Shown: positions 1 to 9,484 of the stretch, one piece after another | How the letters are laid out: every line of letters starts with the position of its first letter | Position numbering within the stretch: the stretch's first letter is position 1 | NCBI GenBank assembly: GCA_023391105.1 | Contig: JAEWBO010000025.1 | Span: 62,001 to 126,000, forward strand | DNA length: 64,000 nt | Direction: 5' to 3' | Source: Bacillota bacterium | GTDB lineage: Bacteria > Bacillota > Clostridia > Christensenellales > SZUA-584 | The notes under the pieces: generated by a model | What the model saw: only the letters and a program-made list of their open reading frames with translations | Told to the model about the DNA's origin: nothing | The model's database searches: none | Made by a program: the position numbers and the translations under genes

Positions 1-1320
1 AGGCAGCTGGAAGCCAAGGGATATGAGGTCATGGCCTGCCTTGTGGGAAAAGCGGGTGCGCTGAAAGGCGACGCCGCAGCCAATGCGGCCTTTTTCCGGT
101 CGCGCATCATTGAGATTGAGGATGAAGATACAGCAAAGGCACATCTTTCAGACCTTTCTGGATGTGTGGTGGTCGACGCGGTTTTCGGCGTCGGGCTTTC
201 GCGTGATGTGACAGGGCTCAACGCGGCGGTCATCAAGCTCATTAATGAGAGCGGCGCGTATATCGTGGCATGCGATATCGCATCGGGTATCGACGCGGAC
301 ACGGGCGCGGTTCGCGGCACCGCGGTGTGCGCCGACGAGACGGTGACGTTTCAGTGCGCAAAACCGGGACATCTTCTTTTCCCGGGACGCGAGCATACGG
401 GCGCTCTCACTGTCAAGGAAATCGGCGTATCACGCGGATTTACCCAAGGACTGATGGGCTGGGCGGACAAGGTGACCTTGCAGCGGCGGAACGCCGATAC
501 GCACAAGGGCAGCTTCGGCAAGCTTGCTTGCGTGGCGGGAAGCCAAGGCTTTTCGGGCGCAGGGCTCATGTGCGTGAGCGCAGCGCTGCGCGCGGGTGCG
601 GGGCTGGTTACCGCGGGCATACCCGCTTGTCTGCAAACGATGTTCTCGGCACGTTTGCCGGAGAGCTTGACCTTCGCGCTGGAGGATTTTTCGGGCAGCC
701 TTTCAGAGAACTGCATCGGCGGGCTGGAAATGCTGATGGCAGGCAAGACGGCTGTGGCTGTGGGGCCGGGGCTGTCCACAAGCGACGGCGCGGCGGCGGC
801 TGTCCGCCATCTCGTGACGCATTATGATATCCGCAAGGTGTTCGACGCAGACGCGCTCAACATCATCGCGCAGGATATCAGCGTGTTGGAGCAAAAAGCG
901 GGCGATATCGTATTGACGCCGCATCCGATGGAATTTTCACGTCTCAGCGGCTTGTCCATTGAAAAGATTAAAAATGATCCGTTGACACACGCGCAAGCGT
1001 TTGCGAAGCGCTACGGCGTGACGCTGCTGTTAAAAGGCGCCACAACGATCATCACGGATGGGCAAAGGACGATGTTTGTGACGGCTGGCAGTCCGGGCAT
1101 GGCGCGCGGCGGCAGCGGCGACGTATTAACGGGCGTGATCGGTGCCTTGATGTGCGGCGGGCGTGAAGGCGGCAAGACAGCCTTTGAAGCGGCTGTTTCG
1201 GGCGCTTATATCTGCGGCAAGGCGGGCGAAGCCGCGGCGCGGGATTTGGGCGAGCTTTCCATGACGGCCATGGATACGTTGTCTCACATCGCCGAGGTGA
1301 CAAAGGACATGATGGGGTAA
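1..1320 (+). CDS. nnr: Bifunctional NAD(P)H-hydrate epimerase / ADP-dependent NAD(P)H-hydrate dehydratase (5' end cut by window)
   Basis: The reading frame is open from base 1, so the start lies outside the window; the first Met at 31 is internal. The enzyme repairs hydrated NADH and NADPH: the N-terminal YjeF_N half epimerises the R and S hydrates, and the C-terminal ribokinase-like half dehydrates the S form with ADP. Visible motifs are CDIASGIDADTG in the epimerase part, and DADALNI, LTPHPMEFSRL and GGSGDVLTGVIGAL (nucleotide binding, catalytic Asp) in the dehydratase part. It is convergent with the minus-strand block that follows. No terminator is obvious in the 157 bases after it. Confidence 0.93.
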   Translation, partial: RQLEAKGYEVMACLVGKAGALKGDAAANAAFFRSRIIEIEDEDTAKAHLSDLSGCVVVDAVFGVGLSRDVTGLNAAVIKLINESGAYIVACDIASGIDADTGAVRGTAVCADETVTFQCAKPGHLLFPGREHTGALTVKEIGVSRGFTQGLMGWADKVTLQRRNADTHKGSFGKLACVAGSQGFSGAGLMCVSAALRAGAGLVTAGIPACLQTMFSARLPESLTFALEDFSGSLSENCIGGLEMLMAGKTAVAVGPGLSTSDGAAAAVRHLVTHYDIRKVFDADALNIIAQDISVLEQKAGDIVLTPHPMEFSRLSGLSIEKIKNDPLTHAQAFAKRYGVTLLLKGATTIITDGQRTMFVTAGSPGMARGGSGDVLTGVIGALMCGGREGGKTAFEAAVSGAYICGKAGEAAARDLGELSMTAMDTLSHIAEVTKDMMG

Positions 1321-1477
1321 TGTCTTCGGACGCTGTGCTTCTCAGCATGATAGCTTTTCTCATGTGTGGCTATAACGGTTATTCTGAAGGCGCGGAGTCG
1401 CTGAAGAATCTATAAATGAGAGACGAGCGAAGCATCACGTCAACAAGAGTCAGATATCAAAATTGGGGAAATACCCG

Positions 1478-2197
1478 TTATTTCTGGCTTTTGCCCCAAA
1501 CCCTGCATTGTTCGATTCGTCGTCCGTCGTCTCCCTGTTCTTCATGATAGGAAAAACTATTAAGCAGCGAGCAGGGGAAATCGGTACACTCACCGCAGTG
1601 CTTAAGGAGCTTATCTTCGCAGCACTTTTTCACAGGACAGCAATCGCCCCAGAATGGTTTTGTGATGTTTATACAGCCCTTACAATGCATTTTTTCACGG
1701 TATTCACATTCGTTGCAAAGCAATCCGCATCTTGATTCCACTGTCTTTAAACCGATATAGATATGGATGAGCGCATTTTCTGCGTCGGCATTCTGATATT
1801 CCTCAAAATCGCAGACATATGAGCGGGGGAGATCCATGGTCCATAGCTTCTGCCAAAATTCGTGGACAGCTTTTTGCATATGCCCTTGCACCACGAACTT
1901 TGCATATTGCCCTGCGGGAATTGTTTTTACAATTGCACCGTCAGGAATATCGGCCGCATCATCCACCTCGCAGCCCACGACGATGCTGTAATCATCTCTT
2001 TCGTTTCCTGCATAATCCGTGTAAACACCCATGGTTTTGTCGTTGCGCTTATTCTGAATGGTTTGATAAATACCGTCTTGATAAAAGCGACTCCACAGAC
2101 CGCCGATCACATCACCCATATCAGGAGACGCATTGTTCGTGCGTGCTGTCAAACCGACGATCGCTCTTTCTTGCAGATTGACAATTTCGTATTGCAT
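1478..2197 (-). CDS. GyrI-like effector-binding domain fused to a cysteine-rich DUF3795-like domain
   Basis: The first 150 or so residues resemble the GyrI/AraC-effector small-molecule-binding fold (start MQYEIVNLQERAIVGL, later IPAGQYAKFVVQG). The C-terminal 75 residues contain about a dozen cysteines in pairs (CGLLCNEC, CKGC, CCPVKKCC, CGEC), as in DUF3795 proteins, and probably bind metal. I place the start at 2197 because GAGGTAGG lies a few bases upstream; the longer frame to 2233 lacks a site. It follows the WYL regulator on the same strand with a 65-base gap, so the two may be co-transcribed. Ligand and role are unknown; a sensor accessory to the regulator is possible. Confidence 0.75.
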   Translation of the reverse strand: MQYEIVNLQERAIVGLTARTNNASPDMGDVIGGLWSRFYQDGIYQTIQNKRNDKTMGVYTDYAGNERDDYSIVVGCEVDDAADIPDGAIVKTIPAGQYAKFVVQGHMQKAVHEFWQKLWTMDLPRSYVCDFEEYQNADAENALIHIYIGLKTVESRCGLLCNECEYREKMHCKGCINITKPFWGDCCPVKKCCEDKLLKHCGECTDFPCSLLNSFSYHEEQGDDGRRIEQCRVWGKSQK

Positions 2198-2262
2198 ATG
2201 ACCTACCTCACTTTGTTTTGATAGGCAAAGCATAGCATGTCAAACACGACAACAGTATGTCA

Positions 2263-3171
2263 TCATTCATCATATTTCTGACACATTTTTCGAGTTATTT
2301 GAAGAAGTTCATTTCGAAGCTCACTGGGCTCCACAAGCTCAACCTGATCGCCAAAGCTCAAGAGCCAGCTTAAAAGGTTACCTTTATCATGGAATGGAAA
2401 TTGAAACAATAGCTTGCCGTCTTTCTGCTCGCAAAAGCTATCCGCGCCATATTCCTCAACAAGCCGCCATTTCATTTGCGGTTCAAAAAGCGCAGTCAAT
2501 TCTATGTCTGCAGTACATATTCTTTCTGCCGCCAGATTGACTTTAGGATATGACCTTGCTTCGAAATGATGCAGCGTGTTGGTCAGGCCTTGCATACGAT
2601 TCAGCTTGAATAAACGGTAATCACAGCGATGGGTGCAGTATCCCCAGACGTACCATGAAGCCCACTGAAAAACCAACAGATATGGTTCAATTGTTCTGTG
2701 ACTGGCTCCCTTGGGTGAATAATACAGAAAACTGATCAATTGCGTATCTTCTATTGCGGCCTGAATCAGCTCGATCTTTGGTACTAACGAGGGTTTGTAC
2801 CAGGAAGACAGATCAATCATGATGTGGCTGCCAGAGGCAAGCACCGTCGAATTATCAATATAAAGCTTGTCCATGAGCTGTTTGTATTTGTTTGTTCCGC
2901 ATACGCTGTCCAGACTTCTGATTCCGGCCAGAATCGCATGCATTTCTGATGAGGTGAGCAATGTGCGGTCTATATGGAAACCGTCCATAATTGAAATGCC
3001 GCCGTTTTGCCCCTGTGTTGTCACAATGGGGATGCCTGCTTGGCATATGTCTTCGATATCACGGTTTATTGTTCGTCGGGATACCTCGAATTTTTCGGCC
3101 AGAAATGGCGCGGTCACCTTTTCCATCTGTAACAGAATAGACAGTATCCCGATGATGCGGTCAATTTTCAT
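2263..3171 (-). CDS. YafY-type transcriptional regulator with HTH and WYL domains
   Basis: The 302-residue protein begins with a DeoR-like winged helix-turn-helix (residues 1-60, FEVSRRTINRDIEDI is the recognition helix region). A WYL ligand-sensing domain follows from about residue 135 (SFLYYSPKGASHRTIEPYLLV, then WASWYVWGYC). Such proteins are DNA-binding repressors or activators whose WYL domain senses nucleic acid or small ligands. It lies 35 bases after aroQ on the same strand, so it may be read from the aro transcript. Its ribosome site is poor (GGAG about 14 bases from the ATG). Its target is not shown by the sequence; the adjacent GyrI-like gene is a candidate. Confidence 0.85.
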   Translation of the reverse strand: MKIDRIIGILSILLQMEKVTAPFLAEKFEVSRRTINRDIEDICQAGIPIVTTQGQNGGISIMDGFHIDRTLLTSSEMHAILAGIRSLDSVCGTNKYKQLMDKLYIDNSTVLASGSHIMIDLSSWYKPSLVPKIELIQAAIEDTQLISFLYYSPKGASHRTIEPYLLVFQWASWYVWGYCTHRCDYRLFKLNRMQGLTNTLHHFEARSYPKVNLAAERICTADIELTALFEPQMKWRLVEEYGADSFCEQKDGKLLFQFPFHDKGNLLSWLLSFGDQVELVEPSELRNELLQITRKMCQKYDE

Positions 3172-3206
3172 TGTTTCTTAATACGCTCCATTTTGTGGGG
3201 AGCTCA

Positions 3207-3644
3207 TCAATTCTGCTTGTTTCGGCTCATAAGTCCCGCGACCGCGAGAAAATACGAGTCGAACCCCAGTCCCGAAATTTGCCCGATGCAGCCCGCCGCC
3301 GTGACGGATTTGTGGCGGAAATCCTCACGCGAGGCGATGTTGCTCAAATGCACCTCTACAGCGGGAACATCCACGGCCTTGAGTGCATCGAGTATCGCGA
3401 TGCTGTAATGCGTATAAGCGCCGGGGTTGATGACGATGCCGTCGTAGATGCCTGCCGCAGCGTGGATTTTGTCGATCAGTGCGCCCTCGCTGTTGGACTG
3501 AAACGCATCAATTGTGATGTTATGCGTTTTCGCGAAATCATCGAGTTTATTGAGCAGCGCCGCGTAATCCTGTTTGCCGTAAATGTCTGGCTCGCGTGAG
3601 CCCAAGAGGTTAAGGTTTGGCCCGTTGATCACAAGTATCTTCAT
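3207..3644 (-). CDS. aroQ: Type II 3-dehydroquinate dehydratase
   Basis: It catalyses the third step of the shikimate pathway, dehydrating 3-dehydroquinate to 3-dehydroshikimate. The translation opens with MKILVINGPNLNLLGSREP and contains the catalytic Tyr in the IYG segment, FQSNSEGALID, NPGAYTHYS and VEVHLSN, all diagnostic of the small type II enzyme; its length (about 145 residues) is normal. I start at 3644: GGAGGA lies just upstream and the ATG overlaps the aroE/K stop codon (ATGA), so the pair is translationally coupled. The longer frame to 3686 has no support. It is the last aromatic gene of the operon. Confidence 0.97.
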   Translation of the reverse strand: MKILVINGPNLNLLGSREPDIYGKQDYAALLNKLDDFAKTHNITIDAFQSNSEGALIDKIHAAAGIYDGIVINPGAYTHYSIAILDALKAVDVPAVEVHLSNIASREDFRHKSVTAAGCIGQISGLGFDSYFLAVAGLMSRNKQN

Positions 3645-4939
3645 TTTTTCAGTTCCTCCAGCTTCGATAATATATCCTTTGCGCATTGCTGTGCTGTGCC
3701 GTCGTTGACCACGGTTAAGTCCGCGTACTGCCGATACAGCGCGTGCCGCTTGTTGTACAGTGTGATGAGCTGCTCGCGTCCGCCTGCAAGCAACGGTCGG
3801 TTTGACGTATCCACCTCTTGAAGCAATGTATCGAGCGGCCTGTCGATATACACAACGATGCCCGTCTGCTTAAGCGCGTCCATCGCCGCGTTTGTCTGCA
3901 CAATGCCGCCGCCGGTGGAGATCACCGTGTTTTGCCGCTGCGCGGCGTGTCGCGAGGCGGTGAGTTCCATTTCACGAAATATCGCCTCACCCTGCGCGGC
4001 GAATATGTCCGCAATGCGTCCCTGCTGTGTCTCAATGAGAATGTCGGTATCAGCAAACTCCAGAGAGAGCCGCTCGGCGATCATTTGCCCCACAGTGGAC
4101 TTGCCGCTGCCCGGCATGCCGATCAGCACGATATTGGTGCGCGGGCTTTTCAGGCTGTTGTAGATGGTGCGGCAGATGTCTTCGTCAAATGCTTTGCCTG
4201 TCCATGACTCCTGCGCTTTAAGCGCCTGTGCACAGAGCATCCAAAGCCCGTTGACGAAGCCCTTGCTCATCGACGCGGCTTTTTGCAGCAGCAGCGTTCG
4301 CTCGGGGTTATAGATCATATCTACCACGTTTGTGCACCTTTGTATCATATCGTCAGAAACTGGGCAAGCGTCCGTGTGGGGGTGCATTCCAACCGGCGTG
4401 GCGTTGATCAGCATGTCTATGGTATCCATGCGTTCAAGCACGTCGTAGCCGACCGCATTCAGCGCCGGGTCTGCCTTTTCTGGTGTACGGCTCACAACGA
4501 GTACCTCGGCAGCTTTTTCATCCTTGGCAAGGCTCAGCGCGCATCGCGCCGCGCCGCCCGAGCCTAAGATGATTACGCGTTTGCCGATGAGTGTAAAGCC
4601 GCTTTGATCCAGCAGCGATTTTAAGCCGAAGTAATCGGTGTTGTGACCCACGCGCCGTCCCGATGTGAAGCGCACCGTGTTCACCGCACCGATGGCCTGT
4701 GCCTCGGGGGATATGACGTCCAGATAGCGCATCACCGCTGTTTTATGAGGTATTGTCACATTGACGCCCATGAAGCCTTGAGCAGTAAGCTCATCAAGCC
4801 GTTCCCCAAGATGGTGCTCGGTCGTTTCCAACAGTGAATACTGCCCAGCCTGCCCCGTGAGATGCCAGTATTTTTCGTGTATCTGCGGCGAGAGGCTATG
4901 AGACAGCTTTCCGCCGATCAGCCCTGCTTTTATCATCAC
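3641..4939 (-). CDS. aroE/aroK: Shikimate dehydrogenase - shikimate kinase fusion
   Basis: One 432-residue protein carries two consecutive shikimate-pathway activities. Residues 1-270 are AroE: SHSLSPQIH binds shikimate, NVTIPHK holds the catalytic Lys, AVNTVRF and GSGGAARC bind NADPH. Residues 272-432 are AroK: Walker A GMPGSGKST, a D-T-D motif for metal and shikimate, TGGGIV, and a lid with NRPLLAG. There is no frameshift at the junction, so the fusion is real. AAGGAG precedes the start. It overlaps aroQ by four bases. Fusion would channel shikimate straight to shikimate-3-phosphate. Confidence 0.96.
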   Translation of the reverse strand: MMIKAGLIGGKLSHSLSPQIHEKYWHLTGQAGQYSLLETTEHHLGERLDELTAQGFMGVNVTIPHKTAVMRYLDVISPEAQAIGAVNTVRFTSGRRVGHNTDYFGLKSLLDQSGFTLIGKRVIILGSGGAARCALSLAKDEKAAEVLVVSRTPEKADPALNAVGYDVLERMDTIDMLINATPVGMHPHTDACPVSDDMIQRCTNVVDMIYNPERTLLLQKAASMSKGFVNGLWMLCAQALKAQESWTGKAFDEDICRTIYNSLKSPRTNIVLIGMPGSGKSTVGQMIAERLSLEFADTDILIETQQGRIADIFAAQGEAIFREMELTASRHAAQRQNTVISTGGGIVQTNAAMDALKQTGIVVYIDRPLDTLLQEVDTSNRPLLAGGREQLITLYNKRHALYRQYADLTVVNDGTAQQCAKDILSKLEELKK

Positions 4940-4945
4940 GTCTCC

Positions 4946-6064
4946 TTAAAGCGACATGCGCGGGTAAGACCCGAGCCAAATGAGATCTGCCGCGCACGTT
5001 TTGGCTTCTTCCAGCACACGCTTGATCCGTGCTTCCTCCGCGCTGCCCTCGAAATCCAGATGGAAAAGGTATTCGAACGGCCTGTCCTTAAGCGGCCGCG
5101 ATTCGAGTTTCAATACGTTGATGCCGTTAAAAGTTCTGAGCATATCGCAGAGGGAACCCGGCTTGTGCTCCACCTTAAAAACGATGCTCGTTTTGTCGCA
5201 CGTTGCGTTGAGCACAGGCTTTCTTGCCACTACCACAAAGCGCGTGGAGTTACCCTGGCTGTTTTGGATATTGGCTGCGAGCACCTTAAGGCCGTATTCC
5301 TTTGCGGCCTGGATAGACGCGATACATCCGACGGTTTTGTTTTTGAGCTCGGCCACACTCATGGCCGCCTGCGCTGTGCTGAGTGCGGGATATGCGCAAA
5401 TCCGCGGATGAGAATGCAGAAACCGGCTGCATTGTGAGATGGGCTCAGGGTGAGAGCAAACCATTTCGATATCCTCGAGCGTCGTATTCTCGAGGCCGAG
5501 CAAACTATGCTCCACCTTCAGCAAATGCTCCGCGACGATGTAGTAGCCATATCTGGCGAGCAAATCCACCACCGCGGTGATGCTGCCTGTTTCGGTGTTT
5601 TCGGCGGGCAGCATTGCGCGGCCGATCTCGCCGCGCCGCAGCGCTTCAAACATGTCCTCGAAGGTGTCGTAGCTTTTGAGCGGCGCGTCCTCGCTGAATG
5701 CCTCGCATGCGGCAATGTGGGAGAACGACCCGCGCAGCCCCAGATGCCCAATGACCTGGCTTTCCTCCCCGTCTAAATCTTCACCCGGCTTTAAGTGCGT
5801 GTTCTGGCGCTGTTTGCTCAAATCCATGAGCGCGCGGAAAAACCGCCTTGCCACCTCGCCGTTCGCGCCGTCCTCCAAGCGCGAGAGTGCCTTGGAGATC
5901 ACAGCGTTTTCGCGGCCCGCGTCAAAAACGGGCATTCCGTAGCGCTTTTTGACCGCTGCGATATCGTCCGATGTGTGCATGCGCGCTTCGAAAAGCGGCA
6001 CAAGCTTTGAGTCAATATCGTCTATTTTTTCGCGCAGAACGCGGATATCTTCTTCGTATCCCAT
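4946..6064 (-). CDS. pheA: Bifunctional chorismate mutase / prephenate dehydratase (P-protein)
   Basis: It converts chorismate to prephenate and then to phenylpyruvate on the phenylalanine branch. Residues 1-90 are an AroQ-type mutase helix bundle (LREKIDDIDSKLVPLFEAR), about 107-285 the dehydratase (LGLRGSFSHIAACEAF, PAENTETGSI, NSQGNSTRFVV with the conserved Thr-Arg-Phe), and about 290-370 a C-terminal ACT domain (FKVEHKPGSLCDMLRTF, LESRPLKDRPFEYLFHLDFEG). The ACT ESRP motif is the usual Phe-binding site, so feedback inhibition by Phe is expected. It begins directly after aroC stops (no gap), six bases before aroE/K. Confidence 0.96.
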   Translation of the reverse strand: MGYEEDIRVLREKIDDIDSKLVPLFEARMHTSDDIAAVKKRYGMPVFDAGRENAVISKALSRLEDGANGEVARRFFRALMDLSKQRQNTHLKPGEDLDGEESQVIGHLGLRGSFSHIAACEAFSEDAPLKSYDTFEDMFEALRRGEIGRAMLPAENTETGSITAVVDLLARYGYYIVAEHLLKVEHSLLGLENTTLEDIEMVCSHPEPISQCSRFLHSHPRICAYPALSTAQAAMSVAELKNKTVGCIASIQAAKEYGLKVLAANIQNSQGNSTRFVVVARKPVLNATCDKTSIVFKVEHKPGSLCDMLRTFNGINVLKLESRPLKDRPFEYLFHLDFEGSAEEARIKRVLEEAKTCAADLIWLGSYPRMSL

Positions 6065-7144
6065 TTAAAGCCTTCCTTCTATCACCAGATCCAGCATGCA
6101 AACATACGCCGCCGCCTCGATCACCGCTGCCGCGCGCGGCACAATGCACGCGTCGTGCCGCCCCTTGACGGCCACTGTTTCCTGTTCCATGGTTTTCAAA
6201 TTCACCGTTTGCTGCGGCTTGGAGATGGACGCCGTTGGTTTGATGGCCGCTTCAAACACGACGGGCATGCCGTTGGTGATACCGCCGAGTACGCCGCCGT
6301 TGTGGTTGGTTTCGGTGACAACCTTGCCGTCTTTTACAGCGTAAGCGTCGTTGGCCTCACTGCCGCGCATCTCTGCGAACCCAAAGCCGGAACCGAACGA
6401 TACGCCCTTGACGGCGGGAACCGCGAATAGCAGCGAAGCAAGTCTGCTCTCAACCGTGTCAAACATCGGGCTGCCAAGGCCAGCGGGCAAGCCGCATACC
6501 GCGCATTCCACGATGCCGCCCACCGAATTGCCTTCGGACGCGGCCTGCTTGATTGCCGCTTCCATCGCCTCGCGCTTTGCTTCGTCGATCAACGGGAAAC
6601 GCATTACGGCGAGGCACTGCGCCTGCTCGGACGTGATATTTGTCGCATCAAAAGCGGCATCCTCAATATCCGCGATGCGGCGGATATGTGTGGCCGCGTA
6701 TATGCCTTTTTTGGCGAGCACCTGCGACGCCACAGCGCCCGAGAAAACGAGCGGTGCGGTGAGACGTCCCGAAAAATGGCCGCCGCCGCGCGGGTCATTA
6801 AAACCGTTGTATCGCACGAAGCCTGTATAGTCCGCATGACCCGGGCGGTTGATGCGCTCATCATAGTCGCTGCTGCGCTGCGCGCTGTTGTGAAACAGCA
6901 CGCAAAGCGGCGTTCCCGTCGAAAAGCCATTCGCGTAACCGCTGACGATCTCAAAGTCGTCCGCTTCATGGCGCTTTGTTGACCATGCTTCGCTGCCCGC
7001 GCGCCGTCTGTCAAGAAACGCGCGAAGCTGCGGAAAATCCAGCACGGTACCCGGTTCGAGGCCGTTGATCACAACGCCGATTTTGGGCCCGTGTGATTCG
7101 CCGAATATATCGATGGTGAAGTGGCGTCCCCATATACTGCTCAT
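6065..7144 (-). CDS. aroC: Chorismate synthase
   Basis: It makes chorismate from 5-enolpyruvylshikimate-3-phosphate using reduced FMN, the last common step. The signature GESHG near residue 17, RPGHAD, DPRGGGHFSGRLTAPLV and the late segment ending in VKGRHDACIVPRA are all present; length (359) is typical. Its ATG overlaps the aroA stop (ATGA), and pheA follows immediately, placing it in the middle of the coupled operon. Confidence 0.97.
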   Translation of the reverse strand: MSSIWGRHFTIDIFGESHGPKIGVVINGLEPGTVLDFPQLRAFLDRRRAGSEAWSTKRHEADDFEIVSGYANGFSTGTPLCVLFHNSAQRSSDYDERINRPGHADYTGFVRYNGFNDPRGGGHFSGRLTAPLVFSGAVASQVLAKKGIYAATHIRRIADIEDAAFDATNITSEQAQCLAVMRFPLIDEAKREAMEAAIKQAASEGNSVGGIVECAVCGLPAGLGSPMFDTVESRLASLLFAVPAVKGVSFGSGFGFAEMRGSEANDAYAVKDGKVVTETNHNGGVLGGITNGMPVVFEAAIKPTASISKPQQTVNLKTMEQETVAVKGRHDACIVPRAAAVIEAAAYVCMLDLVIEGRL

Positions 7145-8406
7145 TTGATCTGTCCTCCCAATGCCTTTAAGTCGTCGTAAAACCTTGGATATGATTTATC
7201 GATACATTCCGCGTCTGGAATGATGATATCGCCCTTCGCACCAGCCGCCGCGACGGCGAATGCCATCGCGATACGGTGATCGCCGAAGGTGTCGATCGTG
7301 CCGCCGTTTAATGCGCCGCCGCGGATGATAAGCTCATCCTCCGTCTCGGTGGCGTGCACGCCTAAGCTATTCAGATTGACCGCGAGCGCGTGCAGACGGT
7401 CGCATTCCTTGATGCGCAGCCGAGCCGCACCCGTGATGCGCGTCTCGCCCTTCGCGAAGGCCGCCGCGATGGCGAGCGTGGGCACAAGGTCGGGGCATTG
7501 CGACACGTCGATCACTGTGCCCGAAAGCTCGGATTGCTTGACGGTCAGCGCATCGTCCTGCTGGGTGATAAGCGCGCCCATGCGACGCATGATGGAAACA
7601 ATGGCGCTGTCCGGCTGAAGTGAATGCGCGTCCAGACCCACGATGCGGATGTCGCTTGCAATCGCGCCCGCAACAATGAAAAATGCCGCCTGTGAGTAAT
7701 CGCCTTCCACGATCATGTCGCGCGGCTGATAGCGCTGGCCGCCCTTGATGGTGAACGTGTCTCCCGATACACCGATCTCAATGCCGAAGCGGCGGAGCAT
7801 GTCTACCGTCAAGTCAACATATCCGCGTGACTCGAAGCCGCCAAGCACGGATATGGAGGAATCTTCTTCGAGCACGGACAGTGCGAAAAGCAATCCTGTC
7901 ACGTATTGAGAGCTCACGCGTCCGTCCACCCGCATCGCGCCGCCGTGAAGCTTGCCCGATACAGTGAGCGGCAGATTCGCGCCCGGCGGACGGGTGTAAC
8001 GAATGCCCTGCGAATCAAATATCTGCAGGTAAGCGTCCACAGGCCGATAGGGCAGACGCCCATGCCCGGTAAACGTTTTGGTGCCGCTATACGTGCAGGC
8101 CAAGGGTATGAAGAAGCGCAGCGTCGAGCCGGATTCGGCGCAGCTGATAACGGCTTCGCCGGACAGCGACAATCCGCCGTCCACGGTCAGCGTGTTGTAC
8201 TGTTCGCACTGCTCAATATGGATATCGCAGCCCAGACTACGGCACGCGCCGATCGTCGCGAGAATGTCGCTCGAAAGGTCCACGTTGCTGATAATGCTGC
8301 GTCCGTTTGCGAGCGCCGCCGCGATGATTGCGCGGTGCGCCGCGCTTTTGGAGGGCGGCACGGTCACGGTGCCGTGATAGGTTCCGGGTGAAACGGTGAC
8401 TTTCAT
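7141..8406 (-). CDS. aroA: 3-phosphoshikimate 1-carboxyvinyltransferase (EPSP synthase)
   Basis: It transfers the enolpyruvyl group of PEP to shikimate-3-phosphate. Motifs seen are PPSKSAAHRAIIAAALANG (shikimate phosphate and PEP binding), SGSTLRF, DGRVSSQYVTGLLFAL, ECDRLHALA and GDHRIAMAFAVAA. Length (421) is that of the family. It lies 10 bases after aroB and overlaps aroC by four bases. The LN-G-TLRF style segment reads ESGSTLRFF rather than GNAGT, a variation common outside proteobacteria. Confidence 0.97.
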   Translation of the reverse strand: MKVTVSPGTYHGTVTVPPSKSAAHRAIIAAALANGRSIISNVDLSSDILATIGACRSLGCDIHIEQCEQYNTLTVDGGLSLSGEAVISCAESGSTLRFFIPLACTYSGTKTFTGHGRLPYRPVDAYLQIFDSQGIRYTRPPGANLPLTVSGKLHGGAMRVDGRVSSQYVTGLLFALSVLEEDSSISVLGGFESRGYVDLTVDMLRRFGIEIGVSGDTFTIKGGQRYQPRDMIVEGDYSQAAFFIVAGAIASDIRIVGLDAHSLQPDSAIVSIMRRMGALITQQDDALTVKQSELSGTVIDVSQCPDLVPTLAIAAAFAKGETRITGAARLRIKECDRLHALAVNLNSLGVHATETEDELIIRGGALNGGTIDTFGDHRIAMAFAVAAAGAKGDIIIPDAECIDKSYPRFYDDLKALGGQIK

Positions 8407-8416
8407 ATTTTCTTCC

Positions 8417-9484
8417 TTATATAAAGCATTTTGCGTCGCTGCCCGGTATGCGTTGCAGGAAAGACTGCCCCGGCTGGGATATCAATACGAGATTGAGTTT
8501 GTCAGCTACGTTTTTCTTGTCCACGAGTATGCCCTTTAATATCTCGTCCTTGTCATAGGCGGAAATGTCGTGCGGCAGACCTGTCTTTTGCAGCACAGAA
8601 ATGATGCGCTGTGCGGTGCCCGCTTGGGTCAGCCCCATGCGCTCTGATGCCGCCGTGATGGCGACCATGCCGATCGCAACTGCGCGGCCGTGCGTCATGG
8701 GCAGCTTCTGTGCGGCACACAGGCGTTCGATGCCGTGGCCGATGGTGTGCCCGAAATTCAGCAGCATGCGTTCGCCCGTGTCCTTTTCGTCCGAAGCCAC
8801 CACGTCCCGCTTGATGGAAAGACACTTGCTGATCCATGAGGGGAGGATGTCCGAATCTGCGTGAATCGCGCCGCATGCTTCAAGCTGGGCGAACATGTCC
8901 GCGTCTCGGATGAGCGCGTATTTGATGAGCTCGCTCATCCCATCCGCAAAATCAGCCTCAGACAGTGTTTGCAGCAAGGATGAGTCCACGAACACCGCAC
9001 TCGGCTGATGGAATGCGCCTGCAAGGTTCTTGCCCTCGGGCAGATTGATTGCGGTCTTGCCGCCCACTGCGCTGTCGATCTGGGCGAGCAATGTGGTGGG
9101 TACCTGCACGTAACGCAGTCCGCGAAGGAACACTGCCGCAACGAAGCCTGAAAGATCGCCCACGACGCCGCCCCCCAGCGCGACGATCACATCAGCACGG
9201 TTGTAGCCGCGCTGCGCGAGTTCGCTGAGCAGCCGCGCAAAAACGTCCGTGCTTTTCGCGCCTTCGCCGGGCTTCACGGTAAGCAGATCATGGCGCAAAC
9301 CCGCGGATGCAAATGACGCCGCCGCGTTTTGTCCGTATAAGGCGTTCACGTTGTCGTCCGTGATGACCGCAAAGCGGCTTTTGGGAAACAGCTCTTTGAG
9401 CTTTTCGGGCACGCTTTGCAGCAACCCTTTTTCTATATACACGGGATATTCGCATGTTCCCGCGCGCATTGTCAGCAGATTCAT
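8417..9484 (-). CDS. aroB: 3-dehydroquinate synthase
   Basis: It closes DAHP to 3-dehydroquinate using NAD and a divalent metal. The NAD-binding GGGVVGDLSGFVAAVFLRG, PTTLLAQIDSAVGGKT, and the metal-ligand segment NFGHTIGHGIE are clear. Length (355) is normal. The ATG overlaps the tyrA stop by four bases and aroA follows after 10 bases. Confidence 0.97.
   Translation of the reverse strand: MNLLTMRAGTCEYPVYIEKGLLQSVPEKLKELFPKSRFAVITDDNVNALYGQNAAASFASAGLRHDLLTVKPGEGAKSTDVFARLLSELAQRGYNRADVIVALGGGVVGDLSGFVAAVFLRGLRYVQVPTTLLAQIDSAVGGKTAINLPEGKNLAGAFHQPSAVFVDSSLLQTLSEADFADGMSELIKYALIRDADMFAQLEACGAIHADSDILPSWISKCLSIKRDVVASDEKDTGERMLLNFGHTIGHGIERLCAAQKLPMTHGRAVAIGMVAITAASERMGLTQAGTAQRIISVLQKTGLPHDISAYDKDEILKGILVDKKNVADKLNLVLISQPGQSFLQRIPGSDAKCFI

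Noticed and set aside
1321..1477. Possible tRNA-like or regulatory structure after nnr
   Set aside because: No cloverleaf, CCA end or terminator could be drawn; the region appears to be an ordinary convergent gap.
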